DNA from: Lentisphaerota bacterium
GTDB taxonomy: Bacteria > Verrucomicrobiota > Lentisphaeria > Victivallales > GWF2-50-93
Assembly: GCA_025360875.1 (NCBI GenBank)
Contig: JANYBI010000459.1
Span: 1 to 10,071 of the forward strand
Reading direction: 5' to 3'
DNA: 10,071 nt
In this document: positions 1-7,558 of the stretch, piece after piece
Position numbering within the stretch: the first letter of the stretch is position 1
How the letters are laid out: each line of letters opens with the position of its first letter
Translations under genes and position numbers: made by a program
Notes under the pieces: generated by a model
Databases searched by the model: none
Seen by the model: only the letters and a program-made list of their open reading frames with translations
Told to the model about the DNA's origin: nothing

Positions 1-9
1 GGTGACAAT

Positions 10-888
10 ATGCCGGAAGCGGCCAACAGAGGTTTCATTTTCGACGGGCCGGAATATGCGAACATCAATCCTAGAATCATCTCCGCCATACTGAATTTCC
101 AGGACAGCACCCGCCTGAGCGGAGTCATAACGCATGAGTCCTGGGTGCTGGACTATCCCGTGGACGACTATGGGCTCTGCCTTGCCGGTCGCTCCGGCAA
201 AAAGTGGCTTCCGAGGACACCAGGAGTCGCCCATCTGTATCGGCCCGGAACCCCATACCGCGAAGACACCAGAGGATGCAAGGTCCCGCTCAGAAGCAGA
301 TACATAATCTTCAGAGGGGGAGAATTCGCCGGCCTGGACAAGTTCACCGGCAACAGGCCGGGCTTCGCGAGAATCTATGATCCCGAAGGACTGCTTGGCG
401 ATATTTTGTATAATATTGCATCTTCTCCTGGAGGGAATGAAAGAAGTTTCTGGGAAACGCAGAGCATCTTCTTCTCGGTGATCGAGCTTCTGCACAGGCG
501 CGCCGGAAAAATGAAGGACACTGACAACTGCTGGATAATAAGCGCAAAGGAGATTAAGTCGGAAGAAGAACTTTTCGTGGAGAAGGCAAACTCATTCCTG
601 AAAAGCAGCATAGGCAGATATGTCGAACTCGGCGACATCGCCAAATCCCTGAATGTCAGCCCGTCAACCCTTTCCCACAGGTACAAGGAGCTGACCGGCA
701 GAAGTCCTCTGGACACCTTGCTGACCATGCGCATAAATGCCGCAAAGGCGTTGCTTATCCGCGGGGAGAAACTGAAGAATGTCGCATCATTGACAGGTTT
801 CTACGACGAGTTCCATTTTTCAAAGACTTTCCGTAAGCGCACAGGCCTTCCGCCAAGGAAGTTCATCAGGAGCATCACGGCAAAGTAA
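10..888 (+). CDS. AraC-family transcriptional regulator
   Basis: A 292-residue DNA-binding regulator, the usual length for a two-domain AraC/XylS protein. The first ~165 residues look like the cupin-type effector-binding half: a segment with ESWVLDYPVDDYG (about residues 43-55) followed by LYRPGTPYRE matches the usual pattern where the pocket strands precede an 'L-x-P-P-G-T' turn. Residues ~190-292 form the AraC DNA-binding domain. The first helix-turn-helix is near 206-229 (LGDIAKSLNVSPSTLSHRYKE). The second is near 254-285, including the family signature GFYDEFHFSKTFRKRTGLPPRKF. The ATG at 10 follows GGTGA by a few bases, but the reading frame stays open to base 1, so the true start could lie to the left of the window. 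It is not in the operon at the right and points the opposite way; whether it controls that operon, a gene to its left, or itself is unknown. The family and C-terminal domain are clear; the ligand is not. Confidence 0.9.
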   Translation: MPEAANRGFIFDGPEYANINPRIISAILNFQDSTRLSGVITHESWVLDYPVDDYGLCLAGRSGKKWLPRTPGVAHLYRPGTPYREDTRGCKVPLRSRYIIFRGGEFAGLDKFTGNRPGFARIYDPEGLLGDILYNIASSPGGNERSFWETQSIFFSVIELLHRRAGKMKDTDNCWIISAKEIKSEEELFVEKANSFLKSSIGRYVELGDIAKSLNVSPSTLSHRYKELTGRSPLDTLLTMRINAAKALLIRGEKLKNVASLTGFYDEFHFSKTFRKRTGLPPRKFIRSITAK

Positions 889-912
889 TCAGCTTTTGTT
901 TGAACAGCCTAA

Positions 913-2058
913 CTATTTGGCCTTGGGTGCGGCTTCGGCCGGCTTGGCTTCAGGCTTGTCGCCTTTAGCAATAGGGGCGGCAGGAGCCGCCGCCGGAGCA
1001 GCCTCTTCACCTTCATCGGGCGCCTGTCCAGGTCCCTGCATCCTGCCCATGTTTTCGGAGGCCTTCTGTATCTGCTCCATCAGCGAAGATGTAAGTTCCA
1101 AATTGATGACAATGTCATTTTCATCGTTGGCGAACTTGATCGCCTTTGTAAGATCCTCTCCGAGCTGGGCATTTCCCTGTGAGATGTTCGGGATAGCCAT
1201 CATCACAAGCGCCTGTAGCTGTACCGTAAGCATCTGCGCCTTCATCTTCTCCAGGCAATTGAGCTTGAGATTCATGCTTATCGCATCCTTCTTTTCGCCA
1301 GTGAGATTGACAGCAATGGAGCCGCCGCAGATATTGTCTATGGGAAGCATCTGCTTGGACATGTCCGCCTGATCATCCTGGCCCTTGTTCCTGTCCGGAG
1401 GATTATATTCGCAGACACCCCATATCGTCGAAGCCTTGTCTATCTTTGAGCTGAGATTCATGAGCTTGGCATTCCCTGCGACCTTTTCTCCGTCCTGCAT
1501 GGACAGCATCTTGGATATTTCATCTTTCTTATCGGATATCACAAGGATGTCGGGCGCCGCGTATGCGAAAAATGTCTCCTTGCCGGGTCCCATGGGAGCC
1601 GCCGTGTCCTCATCGCCATCGGCATCGCCTTTTGCAGCCTCAGGCTTTTTGTCGCCCATGGAATAGATTGTCTTCCCCTTGACCACGGACTTATTGAGTT
1701 TTCCCTTTGTCTTCTCGTTTTTTTCCAGCAATGTCTTCAAGAGATTCTCATTTACCGTGGTCTTGATGATACCACCGTTCTGCCCCTTGATCCTGAAATA
1801 GATCACTCCGTTTGAGATCGCCTTGTAGATATCTACGCCGTTGTCGGTGAGCAGTTTTTTTAATTCAATGAAATCCGTGTCGCCCTCCTTTGGCGAGTCG
1901 ATGAACTCCTTGAGCTTCGGATGGCTCATGACATTCTGGACATTGACACAGATGAACCCGTCGACGTCCTTGGGCACGTAATTGAGGAGGGACTGATCCT
2001 GCGAGAAAAGAGCCGTCGCGATGAACATCGTCGCAAATACTGCAAGATGCTTTATCAT
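913..2058 (-). CDS. secreted protein of unknown function with Ala/Pro-rich C-terminal tail
   Basis: A 381-residue protein I do not recognise. The N-terminus (MIKHLAVFATMFIATALFSQ) is a classical Sec signal peptide, with likely cleavage around residue 19, so the product should be exported to the periplasm or beyond. The mature part opens with LLNYVPKDVDGFICVNVQNV, which resembles DUF3352-like exported proteins of PVC bacteria, but this is only an impression. Two low-complexity stretches stand out: an acidic Asp/Glu/Ala segment at ~138-156 and an Ala/Pro/Lys tail from ~341 to the end, probably disordered or cell-envelope-associated. Three cysteines (216, 244, 268) remain in the mature chain. 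The start at 2058 was chosen over the ATG at 2088 because AAGGA lies 7 bases ahead of it and the signal peptide then begins at residue 1; the upstream ATG has no such site. It is transcribed alone, 203 bases beyond the end of the five-gene operon and converging on the AraC gene. Confidence 0.8.
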   Translation of the reverse strand: MIKHLAVFATMFIATALFSQDQSLLNYVPKDVDGFICVNVQNVMSHPKLKEFIDSPKEGDTDFIELKKLLTDNGVDIYKAISNGVIYFRIKGQNGGIIKTTVNENLLKTLLEKNEKTKGKLNKSVVKGKTIYSMGDKKPEAAKGDADGDEDTAAPMGPGKETFFAYAAPDILVISDKKDEISKMLSMQDGEKVAGNAKLMNLSSKIDKASTIWGVCEYNPPDRNKGQDDQADMSKQMLPIDNICGGSIAVNLTGEKKDAISMNLKLNCLEKMKAQMLTVQLQALVMMAIPNISQGNAQLGEDLTKAIKFANDENDIVINLELTSSLMEQIQKASENMGRMQGPGQAPDEGEEAAPAAAPAAPIAKGDKPEAKPAEAAPKAK

Positions 2059-2065
2059 TTTTATA

Positions 2066-2070
2066 TCCTT
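2066..2070 (-). promoter_or_regulatory. ribosome binding site fixing the start of the secreted protein
   Basis: On the minus strand the bases read AAGGA, 7 bases before the ATG at 2058. The alternative in-frame ATG at 2088 has no comparable purine run, so this site decides the start. Confidence 0.7.
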
Positions 2071-2083
2071 TATGTTAAATTTT

Positions 2084-2114
2084 ATCATATGCTTTTGAGT
2101 AAACGTCCTAACAA
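2084..2114 (-). promoter_or_regulatory. possible weak sigma70-type promoter for the secreted protein gene
   Basis: On the minus strand TTGTTA (2109-2114) is followed after 19 bases by TATGAT (2084-2089). The -10 element matches five of six consensus bases, but the -35 matches only four and the spacer is two bases longer than ideal. The predicted transcript would start near 2077 and have a leader of about 20 bases ending in the AAGGA site. The rest of the gap up to 2261 shows no hairpin with a T-run, no RNA gene and no convincing small gene. Confidence 0.35.
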
Positions 2115-2261
2115 TACTTCACGGTTCGGCTTTTTCCATAATTTCATTTGCGATTTTCACATAGCCTTTTACTGTTCTGAACCAATAGGACTTGACTGTA
2201 GATGAAATGGGTGGGCCTGAGATATTTCACGTCTCTATTGAAGCCCGGAATTCCCAGTTGC

Positions 2262-3413
2262 TCACGACGTATATTTGCCGAACTCCCTGGTCGCCTCGTA
2301 CATGGCCAGGACATTTTCCTCGGGAACGTTTGGCGGCATGTTGTTCGCTTCCTTCATGATGAATTTGCCGCCGCGGGTCACCCCGCTCTGCAAAATCCGG
2401 CAGACTTCATTGCGAACATCGCAAGGAGTACCCTTCAGCAATATGCCGATATGGACGCCCCCGTTGATGTGCACGTCTTCTCCGATTTCATTGCGCAGTG
2501 TGCTGAAGTCTATCGGGAAACCGGTATCGAAATGATTGACTTTCAACTCCTTCACAATAGTTGGCAGATGCCGCTGGACATTTCCGCAGAGATGCATTCC
2601 ATATGGTCCGCCGCCGAAAAGTCCATCAAGAAGCCGGCGGTGGTATGGCAGGACAAGTTCGCGGTAGTTTTCAGTTGAGATGAGCTGGATCGCGTCATCG
2701 GCAAACCAACCGGTCTTCGGTCGGGCTTCAATCCCCAGATAGGCGCGCCAGGCACGAGCTTTACGGAGAATCGCCTCGACAAGGAAATCCATGAGCTTGT
2801 GGTAATATTCAGGCTCCACAAGCATGTCGCCAAGAATATCCTCGCCGCACAAATCCAAAGCGACAGTCAGCGGTCCGTCGGTGGAAAACCCGGGCCAAGG
2901 CAATGCGACACGCACCGGTCTGCCATGAAATTCGGTCTTCGCCGCACGGGCCTGGAAGTATTCGTAATATTCTTTCACACGCCCATAGACGCCACTGAAC
3001 GGATCGGGCATTCCATTGGAGAAAACATCGTATTTGCGATCTCCGATATAGCGTGGACATGTGGTGGGAACCTGATTCTCCGGATAGAATATTTCGCATC
3101 CGAGCCAGGCTGCCTCATGGACGTTGTTGAATTCAACAAAAACTTCCCACCCGTCTCTGGGAATTCCCATTTCGATATCATGTACCACATGGTGATGCAG
3201 ATAGTATTTGTACTCCAGCTGAACATTGAACATAAGTTCGGGATTGGTACTGAAATGCTCCATGGTGATACCCGTCCTGTTCAACACAGGATTTAGGAGC
3301 CAGACGCGCGGACCGATGGTGAAATTGCCAACAGGAACGCGGATCGGCTTCCCGCTCCAGTACGCATCCCAGACTTGACGCGCCTCTTCGTTATGTCTTG
3401 TAAAATCGTTCAT
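2262..3413 (-). CDS. uroporphyrinogen-decarboxylase-superfamily protein (URO-D/MtaA-like), not HemE
   Basis: A 383-residue cytoplasmic protein and the last gene of the five-gene operon. It has the C-terminal half of a URO-D/cobalamin-methyltransferase TIM barrel: GWFADDAIQLIS (~235-246), MHLCGN (273-278, His274 and Cys276), the aspartate-bearing HFDTGF (294-299), then VHINGGV and PPNVPEENVLAMYEA near the end. The N-terminal Arg-rich motif that holds the porphyrin in true HemE is absent, so a heme-pathway role is unlikely. In MtaA-type enzymes His-x-Cys plus a later Cys bind zinc. The later position, just before x-I-P-P, appears to be Asn357 here. The start at 3413 is preceded by AAGGGA at 10 bases and leaves 22 bases after the upstream gene; the longer start at 3464 would overlap that gene and lacks a site. 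Many such proteins in PVC bacteria lack a known reaction, and I do not assign one. It could be a corrinoid-dependent methyltransferase partner, but no corrinoid protein is encoded nearby. Confidence 0.85.
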   Translation of the reverse strand: MNDFTRHNEEARQVWDAYWSGKPIRVPVGNFTIGPRVWLLNPVLNRTGITMEHFSTNPELMFNVQLEYKYYLHHHVVHDIEMGIPRDGWEVFVEFNNVHEAAWLGCEIFYPENQVPTTCPRYIGDRKYDVFSNGMPDPFSGVYGRVKEYYEYFQARAAKTEFHGRPVRVALPWPGFSTDGPLTVALDLCGEDILGDMLVEPEYYHKLMDFLVEAILRKARAWRAYLGIEARPKTGWFADDAIQLISTENYRELVLPYHRRLLDGLFGGGPYGMHLCGNVQRHLPTIVKELKVNHFDTGFPIDFSTLRNEIGEDVHINGGVHIGILLKGTPCDVRNEVCRILQSGVTRGGKFIMKEANNMPPNVPEENVLAMYEATREFGKYTS

Positions 3414-3435
3414 GATACTTATTTCCCTTTTATTC

Positions 3436-5487
3436 TCAGCCAACAGCAGTCGGCAATTTTCCACCTGAAATCGCGTAGGTATACCGAGCTTGCAGCTTAT
3501 AGCGTTTGGCGGCAGGTAGCTTCTTGCCAGAGGTAAGATCGGTCACGTGGCCAGGCAGTGCGGCCTCTCGTTCTGCGAAGTTCCACAGCAACGCCTGCTT
3601 GCCTTTAGCGTCATGCCAGAGCACGGACTTGCCATCCTCCTGCAGATAACGGCGGTGCATCTGCGGCAAAAGCTCATGATATTCGCGCAATATGCGGCGA
3701 TGCTCCTCACCATATACCTCGTCGATGCGCTTTCCGTCGATGAACAGCGGCAAAGCACATGGGACTTTGTGGGCAAGAGTGTAGTAGATGAATGCCGGAT
3801 CATGGCAGCTTTTGTTTCCGGCTCCCATTCCCGGCACAGGCACGGTCACCGAGCCATCGCCAAGACCCACGTAGTAGCAGATGAACATGTTCTTGTCGTT
3901 GTAGCTGGCCGGGTGACCATGACCGGGCTGGCCGAACGGGCCGAAGGATTCGATGTAGAAATCTATTCCATTGTCCTGCAGAGTCTTCATCATCTCAAGA
4001 ATCTCCCGCCACATCGTGGACGGGTGGCCGCCACGGTAGTTCACCGGCATGAAGAAAAGATTGTAGAAGCTGTCGAAGTAGTATCCGTCCAGCTTGGATT
4101 CCCGGGCGATCTTCATGTGTGCATCGAGCCAGTATTTCCGCACTTCGGGATTCTTGATGTTCAAATTGCTGGTCACGCTCGTATAGGCGCCGGCATATTT
4201 GAGCCTCGTGTCCTCCAAGACGCAGAACCAATTACGCTCATCGTTCCCGAAAGGGTTGAGTTCTGTGGCGGCCAGGGAAACATATGTGTTCGTCCACATG
4301 AAGTTCTTGATTCCAGCCTGATGGCAACGCTCGATGTAATCTTTGAATTTCTGCATTCCACCCATGCTCTCCGCGATTTCGTACCCGTGAGATGCACACA
4401 TGTTCCCATTGCCATCCTTGTACCGCAGGCGGTTCGGCTCGGAGACATCGCTCTTCTTGAAGTTCTCAGTGAAGATGGCGCGGGCTCCCACGGCCGCGGC
4501 GGCGGGAACAATGTCCTTGTAATAGGTGTCAATGGTACGGTTGATCCAGTAGTGATGGGAGAGGATAGGCACCGGCGGCACTTCCCGAAGGCCAAATTCC
4601 CTGCGGGCGTCGGCATGGACTTCATCGAAAATCCATGTCCACAGGTTTCGCTGTGCTACCAATGTCTTGGGCTGCCCATTCAGGAGTATTGCCTTGCGGG
4701 TCGTCTTGAACTTCCTAGCCTCATCAAAGATGTACTTGTCAAAGTGCTTCAATTCCGGCTTGCAGGAGTCGCGCACGATCAGCGAACGTATCAGATCGAC
4801 ATGCTCGAAGACGCCAAGCAGTGTGCGGTTGTCCTTGAACTGGTGATCGAAAGCCTGATGGGACGCCCAGCGCGGGAGATTGTGTGTCATACAGCGGTTG
4901 AAATTAGATGCCGGGTCGAGGAAGAAAAGAAATCCTTCCGTTGTCCAGGCGGTATCCACGCCAAATGTCACAACCGGATTTGAGCAGGCGCTCTGGGAGA
5001 AGACAGTCGCGCCTTCAATGTTTCCGTCCAGTTCCCAGCTTGACTTCTCAAGGAGAAAGAAGAGCGGAACGTCCTCGCTGGAATATTCGTAACCATAGGA
5101 GAAGCCGCAAAAATCATATCCTCCGAAGGAACGTGAGGCAGGATGGAAAACCAGATCCAGCCGGGCAGTGCCGGCCACTGCGGACTTTCCCCAGTCGCCG
5201 GTCTCATAGATCGGATCGAAGCTGTGATCTCGCATAAGCTTTACCTCCATCGGCCTGAATGTGACATCCAAACTTATCCGCAGCTCCTCCGGGTTTTCCT
5301 GGATGCCTGCCAGCCGGAGATGATCCAACTCCACCCCTGCAAAGGATTGTGTGAAAGGAGTAATCGGCAACGCACCCGAACGCACAAGAATGCCGTCAAT
5401 CCAGATCTTTCCAAGGCCATGGAAATCTTCGCCGTCACAGAGAATTTCAAACTTGGAATTTCCAAGTGTGAATATTTGCTTTTTCAT
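3436..5487 (-). CDS. glycoside-hydrolase-like protein, copy A (TIM barrel, clan GH-D-like)
   Basis: A 683-residue protein with no signal peptide, hence cytoplasmic. Residues ~1-290 look like an all-beta N-terminal region rich in aromatic and Gly residues (GKIWIDG; WTTEGFLFFLDP at 181-192). Residues ~300-590 look like a TIM barrel: RTIDTYYKDIVPAA, GIKNFMWTNTYVSL, then LDGYYFDS (466-473) and YIESFGPFGQPGHG (511-524). By analogy with GH36/GH27/GH31 enzymes, Asp472 (or Asp467) would be the nucleophile candidate and Glu513 or a residue near it the second catalytic residue; this is inference. The last ~90 residues form a small beta domain (SVLWHDAKGKQALLWNF). It is about two-thirds identical to the gene just upstream by my hand alignment, with a 3-residue insertion near residues 356-358. 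The start at 5487 has AGGA 10 bases ahead; the ATG at 5550 lies inside the neighbouring gene. Substrate is unknown; a polysaccharide- or glycoside-active enzyme is most likely. Confidence 0.65.
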   Translation of the reverse strand: MKKQIFTLGNSKFEILCDGEDFHGLGKIWIDGILVRSGALPITPFTQSFAGVELDHLRLAGIQENPEELRISLDVTFRPMEVKLMRDHSFDPIYETGDWGKSAVAGTARLDLVFHPASRSFGGYDFCGFSYGYEYSSEDVPLFFLLEKSSWELDGNIEGATVFSQSACSNPVVTFGVDTAWTTEGFLFFLDPASNFNRCMTHNLPRWASHQAFDHQFKDNRTLLGVFEHVDLIRSLIVRDSCKPELKHFDKYIFDEARKFKTTRKAILLNGQPKTLVAQRNLWTWIFDEVHADARREFGLREVPPVPILSHHYWINRTIDTYYKDIVPAAAAVGARAIFTENFKKSDVSEPNRLRYKDGNGNMCASHGYEIAESMGGMQKFKDYIERCHQAGIKNFMWTNTYVSLAATELNPFGNDERNWFCVLEDTRLKYAGAYTSVTSNLNIKNPEVRKYWLDAHMKIARESKLDGYYFDSFYNLFFMPVNYRGGHPSTMWREILEMMKTLQDNGIDFYIESFGPFGQPGHGHPASYNDKNMFICYYVGLGDGSVTVPVPGMGAGNKSCHDPAFIYYTLAHKVPCALPLFIDGKRIDEVYGEEHRRILREYHELLPQMHRRYLQEDGKSVLWHDAKGKQALLWNFAEREAALPGHVTDLTSGKKLPAAKRYKLQARYTYAISGGKLPTAVG
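3648..3708 (-). repeat. 61-base perfect direct repeat, copy in GH-like gene A
   Basis: These 61 bases are identical to 5722-5782 in the same orientation. They encode the REYHELLPQMHRR region, where the two proteins are also identical. The surrounding ~300 bases at the 3' ends of both genes are also much more alike than the rest, which points to recent duplication or gene conversion. Confidence 0.85.
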
Positions 5488-5512
5488 ATGATTTGTTTCC
5501 TGTTGAACCAAG

Positions 5513-7543
5513 TTATATGACCTCCGGCAGTGGGGCTGCGGAAATTCCATAGGTATGCCGGGCTTGCAACTTATAGCGTTTGGCTTCAGGCAGCTTCCTG
5601 CCAGTGGTGAGATCGGTCACACGGCCAGGCAGTGCGGCCTCTCGGTTGGCGAAGTTCCACAGCAAAGCCTGCTTGCCTTTAGCGTCGTGCCAGAGCACGG
5701 ACTTGCCGTCCTCCTGCAGGAAACGGCGGTGCATCTGCGGCAAAAGCTCATGATATTCGCGCAATATGCGGCGATGCTCCTCGCCGTAGACCTCGTCAAT
5801 ACGCTTCCCGTCGATGAAAAGCGGCACCGTGCATGGGATCTTGTGTGCAAGTATGTAGTATATGAACTCCGGATCGTGGCACGTGTTCTTGCTTGTTTCC
5901 ATGCCGGGAACCGGCACGGTCACGGAGTTGTTGCCCAGACCGACATGGTAGCAGATGAACGCCTTGCCGATGTCATAGCTGTCTGAGTGCCCATGTCCGG
6001 GCTGGCCAAAAGGCCCGAAGGATTCGATCTGCCATTCCACACCTGCATCCTGAAGCTCCTTCATGACTTCGAGCGACTCGCGCCAGCTTGTGCGGGGATG
6101 GCCGGTCTTGTAGTTCACGGGCATGAAAAAGAGGTTGTAGTGGCTGTCGATGTAAAAACCGTCGAGTCCGGTCTCCTTCCTTATCTTCTTGTGCGCATCT
6201 ATCCAGTATCGCCGCGCATCGGGATTTTTCAGATCCAGGTTGCTGGAGACCATCGTGTATGCACCGGCATACTTGAGGCGCGTATCCTCCATGGACATGT
6301 ACCAGCTGCGCTCATCGCGCTGCTGGACATTCATCTTGGCGTTGAGTGAGACGTATGTGTTGGTCCACATGAAATTCTTGATTCCCAGCTTGTGGCATCG
6401 GTCGATGTATTCCTTGAATTTGGCCGTGCCGCCGAGTTCGGGGGAGATCTCATATTCGTGGGAAGTGCACATGTTGCCACTTATCAGTTTCTGTGGCTCA
6501 GCAGAGTCGGAGCGCTTGAAATTTTCCGCGAATATCTGACGGATACCTACGGCGGCACAGGCAGGAACGATGTCCTTGTAGTATGTGTCGATCGTATAAT
6601 TGACCCAGTGGTGCTGCCCCATGGTCGGTACCGGAGGCTGTTCCTTGAGCCCGAACTCGGCTCGTGCGCGTTCCGCAGTCTCATCATAGATCCAGGTCCA
6701 GAGGTTCTTCTGTGCTGTGACGGTCTTGGACGCGGTGTTGAGCAGGATCGCCTTTGGCACGGTGGAGTATTTCTTCGTTTCGTCGAAGATGTGCTTGTCG
6801 AAACACTTCAGTTCGGCCTTGCCGGATTCGCGGCGCATCAGGCTGCGGATGAGGTCGACACGGTCAAATACGCCCAGCAACGTCTTGCCGCCCTTGAACT
6901 GGAAATCAAAGCACTGGTGGTCCGTCCAGCGCGGCAGGTTATGCGTCATACAGCGGTTGTAATTGGAGTTCTCGTCCAGGAAAAAGAGGAATCCTTCGGT
7001 AGTCCATGCGGTCTTCTTGCCAAATGTGACGGCCGGATCGGAACATGCCGACTGGTTGTAGACCGTGGCGCCTTCGATGTCGCCGTCCAGCTCCCATGAG
7101 GCCTGGTCATAGATGAAAAACAGCGGGACATCTTTACCTTCGTACTCGTAATGATAGGCGAAGCCGTTGAACGCATGCGGACCGAATTCGTCTGCCGCAG
7201 GCGTGATGACAATGTCCAGGCTGGCCCGCCGGGATTCCATCTTGTCCCAGTCTCCTGTCTCATGTATGGGATCGAAACTGTGGTCGCGCATCATCTTTAT
7301 CGGGAGTGGCTTGAAGACCGCCTCCAGACGGATGCGCAGCGATTTTGCAGACGCATCAACGCCGCGAAGCAGCAGATGATCAAGGATCCATCCGGCGAAT
7401 GACTGCGTGAACGGACGCAGTGGAAGACGCCCCGAGCGTACCAGGGTGTCACCGATCCATATCTTTCCCATTCCTATGAATTCTTTTTTTTCCTCGAGCA
7501 CTTCAAACCTGCAATCCTTCAACTTGATTATCTTTTTGTTCAT
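5513..7543 (-). CDS. glycoside-hydrolase-like protein, copy B (tandem paralogue)
   Basis: A 676-residue cytoplasmic protein, paralogue of the next gene in the operon with the same three-part layout: beta-rich N-terminal region, TIM barrel and C-terminal beta domain. The motifs are kept: WTTEGFLFFLDE (180-191), GIKNFMWTNTYVSL (387-400), LDGFYIDS (460-467; candidate Asp466 or Asp461) and QIESFGPFGQPGHG (505-518; Glu507). Family assignment rests on the order of these motifs and resembles clan GH-D alpha-galactosidase-type barrels, without a firm family. Differences from copy A cluster in the N-terminal ~300 residues, in the loop after TNTYVSL, and in the stretch between VPVPGM and CHDP, which may reflect different substrate preference. 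The start at 7543 is preceded by AAGGA at 8 bases; the gap to the upstream FAD-protein gene is 15 bases, supporting co-translation. Both copies look intact, so neither is an obvious pseudogene. Confidence 0.65.
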   Translation of the reverse strand: MNKKIIKLKDCRFEVLEEKKEFIGMGKIWIGDTLVRSGRLPLRPFTQSFAGWILDHLLLRGVDASAKSLRIRLEAVFKPLPIKMMRDHSFDPIHETGDWDKMESRRASLDIVITPAADEFGPHAFNGFAYHYEYEGKDVPLFFIYDQASWELDGDIEGATVYNQSACSDPAVTFGKKTAWTTEGFLFFLDENSNYNRCMTHNLPRWTDHQCFDFQFKGGKTLLGVFDRVDLIRSLMRRESGKAELKCFDKHIFDETKKYSTVPKAILLNTASKTVTAQKNLWTWIYDETAERARAEFGLKEQPPVPTMGQHHWVNYTIDTYYKDIVPACAAVGIRQIFAENFKRSDSAEPQKLISGNMCTSHEYEISPELGGTAKFKEYIDRCHKLGIKNFMWTNTYVSLNAKMNVQQRDERSWYMSMEDTRLKYAGAYTMVSSNLDLKNPDARRYWIDAHKKIRKETGLDGFYIDSHYNLFFMPVNYKTGHPRTSWRESLEVMKELQDAGVEWQIESFGPFGQPGHGHSDSYDIGKAFICYHVGLGNNSVTVPVPGMETSKNTCHDPEFIYYILAHKIPCTVPLFIDGKRIDEVYGEEHRRILREYHELLPQMHRRFLQEDGKSVLWHDAKGKQALLWNFANREAALPGRVTDLTTGRKLPEAKRYKLQARHTYGISAAPLPEVI
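5722..5782 (-). repeat. 61-base perfect direct repeat, copy in GH-like gene B
   Basis: Partner of 3648-3708, offset by 2074 bases. It is part of the tandem duplication of the two hydrolase-like genes and not a mobile element: no terminal inverted repeats or target duplications are seen. Confidence 0.85.
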
Positions 7544-7558
7544 TGACCTTTTCCTTTT

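Noticed and set aside
930..941. CGGC-TTCG-GCCG hairpin as a terminator for the AraC gene
   Set aside because: It is a stable-loop hairpin with only a 4-base stem and no T-run, and lies inside the coding sequence for the Ala/Pro-rich tail of the convergent gene.
2089..2261. Terminator or small RNA in the gap after the operon
   Set aside because: The small GGAATTCC palindrome near 2249 has no T-run and no other strong stem is visible; nothing marks an RNA gene.
2262..3413. Heme-pathway uroporphyrinogen decarboxylase (hemE)
   Set aside because: The N-terminal Arg-containing porphyrin-binding motif of HemE is absent and no heme gene is nearby; only the superfamily fold is supported.
3414..3464. 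Longer starts for the minus-strand genes (at 3464, 5550 and 2088)
   Set aside because: Each would overlap the preceding gene or lack a Shine-Dalgarno, while the chosen internal ATGs all have purine-rich sites 7-10 bases ahead.
3547..4983. A 478-codon open frame on the plus strand opposite GH-like gene A
   Set aside because: It lies entirely antisense to a well-supported gene. The matching antisense frame opposite copy B is broken by stops, and the protein it would encode has no recognisable domain. It is a by-product of codon composition.
6392..7099. A 235-codon open frame on the plus strand opposite GH-like gene B
   Set aside because: Antisense shadow of the real gene, with no start context or recognisable domain.
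3436..7543. The tandem GH-like pair as a transposon-related duplication
   Set aside because: No terminal inverted repeats, target duplications or transposase are present; similarity spans only the two coding regions.
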